The position numbers and the translations under genes were made by a program. Shown in pieces: positions 56,308 to 64,000 of a stretch of 64,000 nt of DNA; position 1 is the stretch's first letter; each line of letters opens with the position of its first letter. The DNA comes from Pseudomonas sp. NFACC02. Lineage in GTDB: Bacteria; Pseudomonadota; Gammaproteobacteria; Pseudomonadales; Pseudomonadaceae. The stretch spans positions 248,001 to 312,000 of the forward strand of contig NZ_FOEO01000002.1 in NCBI RefSeq assembly GCF_900110765.1, given 5' to 3'. The notes under the pieces are model-generated. The model saw only the letters and a list, made by a program, of their open reading frames with translations. It searched no databases and had not been told where the DNA came from.

Positions 56308-57309
56308 ATGGGCCTTCTCGTCGAAGGACGCTGGCAAGACCAGTGGTATGAAAGCAGCAAAGACGGGGCGTTTCAGCGCGAACAAGCCAAACGCCGTCAT
56401 TGGGTCACCGCCGATGGGCGCCCGGGCCCGTCCGGCGAAGGCGGTTTTAAAGCCGAAGCCGGTCGTTACCATCTTTATGTATCGCTGGCCTGCCCGTGGG
56501 CGCATCGGACGCTGATCGTGCGCAAGCTCAAAGGGCTGGAAAACCTGATCGATGTTTCCGTCGTCAGTTGGCTGATGCGCGAAAACGGCTGGACCTTTGA
56601 CAAACAGACTGGCTCCAGCGGCGATCCGCTCGATGGCCACACTTTCTTGTACCAACGCTATCTGGCCGACACCCCGGACTATACCGGTCGAGTGACCGTG
56701 CCCGTGCTGTGGGACAAGACGCTGCAACGCATCGTGAGCAACGAGTCGTCGGAAATCATCCGCATGTTCAACTCTGCGTTTGACCATCTGACCGGCAATC
56801 ATCTGGATCTCTACCCGGAAGCGTTGCGCTCCACGATCAACGAACTCAACGACCGCATTTACCCGGCCGTGAACAACGGCGTTTACCGCGCAGGCTTCGC
56901 CACGTCGCAAGGCGCTTACGAAGAGGCGTTCGACGAGGTGTTTGCCGAACTCGATGCCTTGGAGAAATTGCTGGGTGAGAAGCGTTACCTGGCGGGCGAA
57001 TACCTGACCGAAGCGGACGTGCGTCTGTTCACCACGCTGATCCGGTTCGACGCGGTGTACCACGGTCACTTCAAGTGCAACCTGCGCCGCATTGCCGACT
57101 ACCCGAACCTGAGCAATTGGCTACGCGAGATGTACCAATGGCCGGGCGTAGCCGACACGGTGGACTTCGTGCACATCAAGCATCACTACTACGCCAGCCA
57201 CGCCACCATTAACCCGACGGGCGTGGTGCCAAAAGGGCCGAAGCAGGACTTCAGCGGGGCGCATGATCGTGGGCGGTTGAGCGGGAAAGGCATTCTGCAG
57301 AACGGATGA
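56308..57309 (+). CDS. yqjG: Glutathionyl-hydroquinone reductase (YqjG/Xi-class GST)
   Basis: A 333-residue Xi-class glutathione transferase that reduces glutathionyl-hydroquinones. The catalytic cysteine is in CPWAHR (about residues 63-68), and the long insert typical of the class follows. The C-terminal helical domain includes EKRYLAGEYLTEADVRLF. GGAG lies seven bases before the ATG at 56308. It is separated from the tus operon by about 96 bases and is probably independent. Confidence 0.92.
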   Translation: MGLLVEGRWQDQWYESSKDGAFQREQAKRRHWVTADGRPGPSGEGGFKAEAGRYHLYVSLACPWAHRTLIVRKLKGLENLIDVSVVSWLMRENGWTFDKQTGSSGDPLDGHTFLYQRYLADTPDYTGRVTVPVLWDKTLQRIVSNESSEIIRMFNSAFDHLTGNHLDLYPEALRSTINELNDRIYPAVNNGVYRAGFATSQGAYEEAFDEVFAELDALEKLLGEKRYLAGEYLTEADVRLFTTLIRFDAVYHGHFKCNLRRIADYPNLSNWLREMYQWPGVADTVDFVHIKHHYYASHATINPTGVVPKGPKQDFSGAHDRGRLSGKGILQNG

Positions 57310-57330
57310 TATAAGCGCTGGAGTCGCGTA

Positions 57331-57358
57331 GAGCCGGCTCGCTGCGGGCCGGCTCATT
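57331..57358 (+). terminator. Hairpin between yqjG and cysG
   Basis: An 8-bp stem GAGCCGGC / GCCGGCTC with a 9-base loop follows the yqjG stop and leads into ATTTC. The U-run is short, so it is a weak terminator candidate between two convergent genes. Confidence 0.5.
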
Positions 57359-57374
57359 TCGAGTTAGCGTTTGA

Positions 57375-58769
57375 TCAAACGCTCGCCTGCGCCCCTTCGA
57401 ACCACGCCAGCTTCTCCCGCAACATCACCACTTCACCCACGATCACCAGCGTCGGCGCATGCACTTCATGCTCCGCGACCAGCTGCGGCAGATTGGCGAG
57501 GGTGCCGGTGAATACGCGCTGGTTGGTTGTCGTGCCCTGCTGAATCAGCGCGGCAGGCGTATCGGCGGACCGACCGTGCTTGATCAGTTCACTGCAGATA
57601 ATCGGCAGGCCGATCAAGCCCATGTAGAACACCAGCGTTTGCGCAGGCGACACCAGATCCTTCCACGGCAAGTCGGTGGTGCCGTCTTTCAGATGGCCCG
57701 TCACGAAACGCACGGATTGTGCGTAGTCGCGGTGGGTCAACGGAATCCCGGCGTAGGCCGCGCAGCCGCTGGCCGCCGTAATCCCTGGCACGACCTGGAA
57801 AGGAATGCCGTGTGCCGCCAACTCTTCGATTTCTTCGCCGCCACGGCCGAAAATGAATGGATCGCCGCCCTTGAGCCGCACCACCCGTTTGCCTTGTTTG
57901 GCCAGAACCACCAATTGCTGGTTGATCTGATCCTGCGGCACGGCGTGATCGGCGCGTTGCTTGCCGACATAAATCCGGTCTGCATCACGACGACACAGTT
58001 CGAGAATGGCGGGCGCCACCAGACGGTCGTAAAGCACCACGTCGGCTTGCTGCATCAGACGCAAGGCCTTGAAGGTCAGCAGATCCGGATCGCCCGGCCC
58101 TGCCCCCACCAGATACACCTCCCCGGTAGCCGCAGGCAGATCGCCCTCAATCTTCGCCTGAAGCAAACGCTCGGCTTCAGCCCCTTGCCCCGCCAGTTGC
58201 CGATCGGCGATCGGCCCCTGAAACACCTCTTCCCAGAACGCGCGGCGTTGCTGCACGTTCGGGAGCAGATTTTTCACCTGGTGGCGGAAGCGCGCTGCGA
58301 GCCCGGCGAGGTGGCCGTAGGTGGGCGGAATCCAGCTCTCCATCTTGGCGCGGATCAACCGGGCCAGCACTGGCGCATCGCCGCCGCTGGACACCGCAAT
58401 CACCAGCGGTGAGCGGTCGACGATGGCCGGGAAGATCACGCTGCACAGGGCAGGCGCATCCACGACGTTCACCGGCACACCCCGCTGACGGGCGTCTGCC
58501 GATACCTGAGCGTTGAGCGGCTCGTCGTCGGTGGCGGCAATGATCAGCACGCAACCGTTCAGATCTGCTTCGCTGTAACCCCGCAGAATCTGCTCGCCAC
58601 CGCTGCTGTCGATCAACTCGCGCAGCTCTGTTCCGATCTCGGGTGCAACCACCCGTAACACCGCACCGGCATCGGCCAGCAGGCGAGACTTGCGCAATGC
58701 AATCTCGCCGCCGCCCACCACCAATACCCGGGCGCCCCGCAGGTTGTGGAACAGTGGCAGAAATTCCAT
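57375..58769 (-). CDS. cysG: Siroheme synthase (multifunctional CysG)
   Basis: A 464-residue fused enzyme that makes siroheme from uroporphyrinogen III. The N-terminal precorrin-2 dehydrogenase/ferrochelatase part has the Rossmann motif [11 protein letters not shown] near residue 17. The C-terminal methyltransferase domain begins near residue 218 ([15 protein letters not shown]), with the [18 protein letters not shown] block near 295. Siroheme is needed for sulfite and nitrite reductases. It starts right after the serS stop on the same strand, with no gap, indicating co-transcription. Confidence 0.97.
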   Translation of the reverse strand: MEFLPLFHNLRGARVLVVGGGEIALRKSRLLADAGAVLRVVAPEIGTELRELIDSSGGEQILRGYSEADLNGCVLIIAATDDEPLNAQVSADARQRGVPVNVVDAPALCSVIFPAIVDRSPLVIAVSSGGDAPVLARLIRAKMESWIPPTYGHLAGLAARFRHQVKNLLPNVQQRRAFWEEVFQGPIADRQLAGQGAEAERLLQAKIEGDLPAATGEVYLVGAGPGDPDLLTFKALRLMQQADVVLYDRLVAPAILELCRRDADRIYVGKQRADHAVPQDQINQQLVVLAKQGKRVVRLKGGDPFIFGRGGEEIEELAAHGIPFQVVPGITAASGCAAYAGIPLTHRDYAQSVRFVTGHLKDGTTDLPWKDLVSPAQTLVFYMGLIGLPIICSELIKHGRSADTPAALIQQGTTTNQRVFTGTLANLPQLVAEHEVHAPTLVIVGEVVMLREKLAWFEGAQASV

Positions 58770-60062
<1,293 letters not shown>

Positions 60063-60079
60063 TTATTGAATCGGGTTTA

Positions 60080-60454
60080 TTAAATTCGGGTCAAAGACAG
60101 GCCAGCCCAGGTCGCAAGCAGGCCGCCCAGTACACTGATCAATGCGTAGCCAATGGCCAAGGGAGCCTGACCGCTTTCCAGCAGACGAATCGTGTCCAGC
60201 GAAAAGGACGAAAACGTCGTCAGACCGCCCAAAAAACCCACCATCAAACCGGCGCGCAGCTCGATCGGCACCTCCGGGCGAATCAAAAACAGCCCGTACA
60301 GGAAACCGATCAACAGGCAGCCAACCAGGTTGACGGCCAGCGTCGCGGTATAGAAATGACGCGGCCAGTTCGCGGAAACAAAGTTGCCTGCGGCGAAACG
60401 CAATAATGTACCAGCCACGCCCCCGGCGGACACGGCAAGAATCAATTGAATCAC
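60080..60454 (-). CDS. crcB: Fluoride exporter CrcB (Fluc)
   Basis: A 124-residue four-helix dimeric fluoride channel. The conserved [13 protein letters not shown] segment (about residues 75-87) holds the pore phenylalanines and the sodium-site glycine/threonine. The start is GTG at 60454, overlapping the rarA TAG stop by one base, so translation is coupled. No fluoride riboswitch is seen directly upstream, because that sequence is rarA coding DNA. Confidence 0.94.
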   Translation of the reverse strand: MIQLILAVSAGGVAGTLLRFAAGNFVSANWPRHFYTATLAVNLVGCLLIGFLYGLFLIRPEVPIELRAGLMVGFLGGLTTFSSFSLDTIRLLESGQAPLAIGYALISVLGGLLATWAGLSLTRI

Positions 60455-61776
60455 TATTTTCTCCGTTGACGGGGACTGGCGCGGTCGAGTGCGGCCAGAT
60501 GCTTGAGTTTTTCGCCGATTTTCAGCTCCAGGCCTCTTGGCACCGGCTGGTAATACTGACGCGGCTCCAGGTCTTCAGGGAAGTAGTCTTCGCCGGCGGC
60601 GTACGCATCCGGCTCGTCATGGGCATACCGGTATTCTTCACCGTACCCGAGCTGTTTCATCAGTTTGGTCGGCGCGTTACGCAGGTGCAGCGGGACTTCA
60701 AGCGACCCATGCTCGGTCGCTTCGCGCATGGCCATTTTGAAGCCCATATAGACGGCGTTACTTTTCGGCGCACAGGCCAGATACACGATGGCCTGCGCCA
60801 CGGCCAGCTCACCTTCCGGACTGCCGAGGCGTTCCTGGACATCCCATGCCGACATGCACAGGGGCAGGGCGCGCGGATCGGCATTACCGATGTCTTCACT
60901 GGCCATGCGCACCACGCGCCGAGCCAGATACAAGGGATCGCAACCGCCGTCGATCATCCGCGCGAACCAGTACAGCGCCGCATCGGGGTTGGAACCACGA
61001 ATGGATTTGTGCAGGGCCGAGATCTGGTCGTAGAAGGCCTCCCCGCCCTTATCGAAACGCCGACGGCTGTCGCCGAGCAGACTCGCCAGCAGCTCCGGTT
61101 CGATTTCACTGCCGTCTTCAGCCAGATCCGAAGCGTTCTCCAACAGATTGAGCATCCGTCGGCCATCACCGTCGGCCGCCGCCAGCAGCGTCTTGAAGGC
61201 CTCATCGCCCAGCGTCAAGTGACGATTACCCAGCCCGCGCTCCTCGGTCAGCGCCCGGTCAACGAGCTGACGCAACGCCGCTTCGTCGAGGCTTTTCAAC
61301 ACATAGACGCGCGCCCGGGACAACAGGGCGTTGTTGAGTTCGAAAGAAGGGTTTTCCGTGGTGGCGCCAATGAAAATCAACGTGCCGTCTTCAACGTAGG
61401 GCAGGAAAGCATCTTGCTGCGACTTGTTGAAGCGATGCACCTCATCGACGAACAAAATCGTGCGGCGACCGTATTGGCCGGCCTGTTGCTTCGCTACCTC
61501 GACCGCCTGACGAATTTCCTTCACCCCCGCCAATACGGCGGACACTGTTTCAAAGTGCGCATCCGACACTTTCGCCAGCAACCGCGCCAGCGTGGTTTTA
61601 CCCACGCCGGGCGGTCCCCAGAAAATCATCGAATGCAGCGCACCCTGCTCCAGCGCTTCACGCAGGGGCTTGCCATGGGCGAGCAGGTGTTGCTGACCGA
61701 CGTACTCATCCAGATTGGTCGCCCGCAAGCGGGCGGCCAAGGGCTGGGCAATCGGTTCACTGCTGAACAGGTCCAT
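60454..61776 (-). CDS. rarA: Replication-associated recombination protein A (RarA/MgsA)
   Basis: A 440-residue clamp-loader-like AAA+ ATPase acting at stalled replication forks. Walker [15 protein letters not shown] is near residue 54, Walker B is LFVDEVHRF near 109, and the sensor segment [10 protein letters not shown] follows. The C-terminal RarA-specific domain is complete. It begins 18 bases after lolA and couples to crcB. Confidence 0.96.
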   Translation of the reverse strand: MDLFSSEPIAQPLAARLRATNLDEYVGQQHLLAHGKPLREALEQGALHSMIFWGPPGVGKTTLARLLAKVSDAHFETVSAVLAGVKEIRQAVEVAKQQAGQYGRRTILFVDEVHRFNKSQQDAFLPYVEDGTLIFIGATTENPSFELNNALLSRARVYVLKSLDEAALRQLVDRALTEERGLGNRHLTLGDEAFKTLLAAADGDGRRMLNLLENASDLAEDGSEIEPELLASLLGDSRRRFDKGGEAFYDQISALHKSIRGSNPDAALYWFARMIDGGCDPLYLARRVVRMASEDIGNADPRALPLCMSAWDVQERLGSPEGELAVAQAIVYLACAPKSNAVYMGFKMAMREATEHGSLEVPLHLRNAPTKLMKQLGYGEEYRYAHDEPDAYAAGEDYFPEDLEPRQYYQPVPRGLELKIGEKLKHLAALDRASPRQRRK

Positions 61777-61794
61777 TGAAGACGTAAGCGCCTC

Positions 61795-62418
61795 TTATTC
61801 CTGAATGACGTCAGCGCCCTTCGGGATGTCGAACTTGAATTTGCTCGCCGCGACAGGCTCGTTGGCCTTGACGCCAGTGAACAGGATATTGGTGCGCTGG
61901 CCGACGCTGTCGATCAACTGCATGTCGTTGATCATGCCGTTGCGAAAGGACAGACGCAGGCTATCGAACAACGTGTCCTTGGACTTCGGCTTGAGCATGA
62001 AGTCGATGACGCCGCCCGCTTCCTTGGCCGTGATGTCGAAGCTTTCGCTGATTTTCGACACATCACCGGACAGCAGCAGGGCCGGGGTCTGGGTCAGGCG
62101 CTGATCCAGCGTCTTGATGGTGACCTGCTCCAGGTCCGGGTCCCACAGCGTGACTTTCTTGCCGTCGGAGACCATGGTCTGCTCCTGAGGCGGATTGGTG
62201 TGCCAGTAGAACAAGCCCGGGCGCTGAAGAGTCATCTCACCGGAGGTTTCCTGCAGCTGCGTGCCGCCGCCATCCAGCGTCAGCTGCGAAAAGTTGCCGC
62301 TCAGGGTTTTCGAGTTTTCCAGCAACTGGGTCAGGCGCGTGACGTCTTTGCTGTCGGCGTGGGCAGGCATGGCAGAAATGGTCAGTGCAGTTACCAACAA
62401 CATGCGGATAAGACGCAT
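61795..62418 (-). CDS. lolA: Outer-membrane lipoprotein carrier protein LolA
   Basis: A 207-residue periplasmic chaperone that ferries lipoproteins from LolCDE to the outer membrane. The signal peptide ([21 protein letters not shown]) ends near residue 21. The open half-barrel fold is suggested by alternating strands such as [30 protein letters not shown] precedes the ATG. It lies 75 bases downstream of ftsK and immediately upstream of rarA, the conserved gammaproteobacterial order. Confidence 0.96.
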   Translation of the reverse strand: MRLIRMLLVTALTISAMPAHADSKDVTRLTQLLENSKTLSGNFSQLTLDGGGTQLQETSGEMTLQRPGLFYWHTNPPQEQTMVSDGKKVTLWDPDLEQVTIKTLDQRLTQTPALLLSGDVSKISESFDITAKEAGGVIDFMLKPKSKDTLFDSLRLSFRNGMINDMQLIDSVGQRTNILFTGVKANEPVAASKFKFDIPKGADVIQE

Positions 62419-62493
62419 GGGAGTCCTCTTTGAGTTGGGTTAAGGCCGGACGGCGCCGTAATGGCGCCGTCCAGTCACTCGTGACGTAAAGTG

Positions 62494-63996
62494 TCAGTCA
62501 CGCATAGGGGCTGGCGCAATCACTTCCCGCGAGCCATTGGTGTTCATGGAGGTCACGACGCCGGCCATTTCCATGGCTTCGATCATGCGCGCTGCCCGGT
62601 TATAACCAATCTTGAGCTTGCGCTGCACGGCAGAAATCGACGCACGACGGCTTTCCAGCACGAAGTTGACTGCCTCGTCGTACAGTGCGTCGGTTTCGCT
62701 GTCTTCACCATCACCACCGCCGCCACCGCCCTCGAACCCGCTGCCGGCCTCTTCGACGCCGTTGAGGATATCGTCGTTGTATTGCGGCGTGCCGCGCAGT
62801 TTCCACGCCTCGACGACGCGGTGAACCTCGTCGTCGGACACGAACGCGCCGTGAACACGAATGGGCAGGCTGGTGCCGGGTGGCATGTAGAGCATGTCAC
62901 CGTGGCCAAGCAGTTGCTCGGCGCCACCCTGGTCGATGATCGTCCGGGAGTCGATCTTGCTCGACACCTGAAACGCCATGCGAGTCGGGATGTTGGCCTT
63001 GATCAGACCGGTGATCACGTCAACCGACGGACGCTGGGTCGCAAGGATCAAGTGAATACCCGCCGCCCGCGCCTTCTGTGCGATACGTGCAATCAGTTCT
63101 TCGACCTTCTTGCCGACGATCATCATCATGTCGGCGAACTCGTCGACCACCACGACGATGGTCGGCAGCTTGGTCAGCAGTGGCGCTTCGTCGTGAATGC
63201 TTTCGCGGTGATACAGCGGGTCGGACAACGGGGTGCCGGCGTCTTCGGCTTCCTTGACCTTATGGTTGAAGCCCGACAGGTTCCGCACGCCCATCTTCGC
63301 CATGAGCTTGTAGCGACGTTCCATTTCCGCCACCGACCAGCGCAGGGCGTTGGCGGCGTCTTTCATGTCGGTGACGACCGGACACAGCAAGTGCGGGATA
63401 CCTTCGTAGATCGACAGCTCGAGCATCTTCGGGTCGATCATGATCAGCTTGGCGTCTTCCGGCCCCGACTTGAACAGGATCGACAGGATCATCGCGTTCA
63501 CACCGACCGACTTACCGGAACCGGTGGTGCCGGCGACCAGCAAGTGAGGCATCTTCGCAAGGTCGGTGATGATCGGCTTGCCGCCGATGTCGTGACCGAG
63601 CGCCAGGGTGACCGGCGATTTGAAGTTGTCGTATTCCGGGGTCGACAGCACCTCGGAGAAGCGCACGATCTGGCGGTCTTCGTTGGGAATTTCGATACCG
63701 ACGGTGGTCTTGCCGGGAATGACCTCGACCACACGAACGCTGGTCACGGCCAGGGATCGTGCAAGGTCCTTCGCCAAGTTGGCGATGCGGCTGACTTTCA
63801 CACCCGCTGCTGGCTGGATCTCGTAACGGGTAATCACCGGACCCGGGTGAATCGAGTCAACGGAGACTTCGACACCGAACTCCTTGAGCTTGATTTCCAG
63901 CAAGTGACCGACCGCAGCCAGAGACTCGGGCGAATAGTTGAGCTGTTTCTTTTCTGCCGGGTCGAGAATCGAAATCGGTGGCAAGGTGCCTTCCAC
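62494..63996 (-). CDS. ftsK: DNA translocase FtsK, C-terminal part
   Basis: At least 500 residues are visible, and the N-terminal membrane part lies beyond the window edge. FtsK pumps DNA at the division septum and activates XerCD at dif. The motor domain has Walker [13 protein letters not shown] and the Walker B region [12 protein letters not shown]. After a glycine-rich linker ([13 protein letters not shown]) the gamma winged-helix domain ([20 protein letters not shown]) recognises KOPS sequences. The gene is cut by the window end at 64000, so only the 3' part is present. Confidence 0.96.
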   Translation of the reverse strand: MEGTLPPISILDPAEKKQLNYSPESLAAVGHLLEIKLKEFGVEVSVDSIHPGPVITRYEIQPAAGVKVSRIANLAKDLARSLAVTSVRVVEVIPGKTTVGIEIPNEDRQIVRFSEVLSTPEYDNFKSPVTLALGHDIGGKPIITDLAKMPHLLVAGTTGSGKSVGVNAMILSILFKSGPEDAKLIMIDPKMLELSIYEGIPHLLCPVVTDMKDAANALRWSVAEMERRYKLMAKMGVRNLSGFNHKVKEAEDAGTPLSDPLYHRESIHDEAPLLTKLPTIVVVVDEFADMMMIVGKKVEELIARIAQKARAAGIHLILATQRPSVDVITGLIKANIPTRMAFQVSSKIDSRTIIDQGGAEQLLGHGDMLYMPPGTSLPIRVHGAFVSDDEVHRVVEAWKLRGTPQYNDDILNGVEEAGSGFEGGGGGGDGEDSETDALYDEAVNFVLESRRASISAVQRKLKIGYNRAARMIEAMEMAGVVTSMNTNGSREVIAPAPMRD

Positions 63997-64000
63997 GGCG

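Noticed and set aside
60440..60470. Fluoride riboswitch upstream of crcB
   Set aside because: crcB overlaps the rarA stop codon, and the upstream DNA is conserved coding sequence with no room for a leader.

Overview
The window looks like a chromosomal segment of a fluorescent-type Pseudomonas. It carries the gntK-gntP gluconate pair, an RsmA/RsmE-type csrA, DUF1652 and YdcH proteins, the order ftsK-lolA-rarA-crcB-serS-cysG followed by a tus operon, a tRNA-Ser, and many Pseudomonas-style REP/REPIN repeats between genes. There is no phage, insertion sequence, CRISPR array or plasmid backbone.

Layout. 0-3.4 kb: gluconate kinase and permease with GntR-like palindromes, csrA, and a small YdcH-family gene. 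3.6-6.2 kb: a PanE-like reductase and an unassigned flavoprotein. 6.2-10.8 kb: gene-poor, with small unknown proteins, a GNAT acetyltransferase and a membrane protein behind a possible sigma-54 promoter. 10.8-15.8 kb: a LysR regulator divergent from a HAD/class II aldolase pair, then two oxidoreductases. 15.9-20.5 kb: a TonB receptor, phosphatidylserine synthase and a TetR regulator.

20.7-31.6 kb holds a nicotinate (vitamin B3) catabolic cluster. NicAB hydroxylates nicotinate to 6-hydroxynicotinate, NicC makes 2,5-dihydroxypyridine, NicX opens the ring, NicD deformylates N-formylmaleamate, NicF deamidates maleamate, and NicT is the likely importer. NicR (MarR) is present, and the TetR gene beside nicB is a candidate NicS. 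The maleate isomerase gene nicE and the porin gene nicP, expected from the P. putida cluster, are absent. Two near-identical candidate operators lie between nicX and nicC, and a palindrome lies upstream of nicA.

32-41 kb: a Tat-exported aldo/keto reductase, a carboxymuconolactone decarboxylase-like protein, an AraC regulator, the two-gene bacterial NHEJ system (LigD and Ku), an MFS exporter and a short-chain dehydrogenase. 41.2-46.7 kb has a sulfur flavour: a four-domain rhodanese protein, a thiol dioxygenase of the 3-mercaptopropionate type with a divergent LysR regulator, and a solitary SsuA-like binding protein broken by a one-base frameshift. 46.9-53.7 kb: hemerythrin, a chemoreceptor, an SBF-type transporter, a diguanylate cyclase, tRNA-Ser(UGA) and a Bax-inhibitor-1 family membrane protein. 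53.8-64 kb is core genome: tusDCBE-ybiB, a glutathionyl-hydroquinone reductase, then on the minus strand ftsK (partial), lolA, rarA, crcB, serS and cysG.
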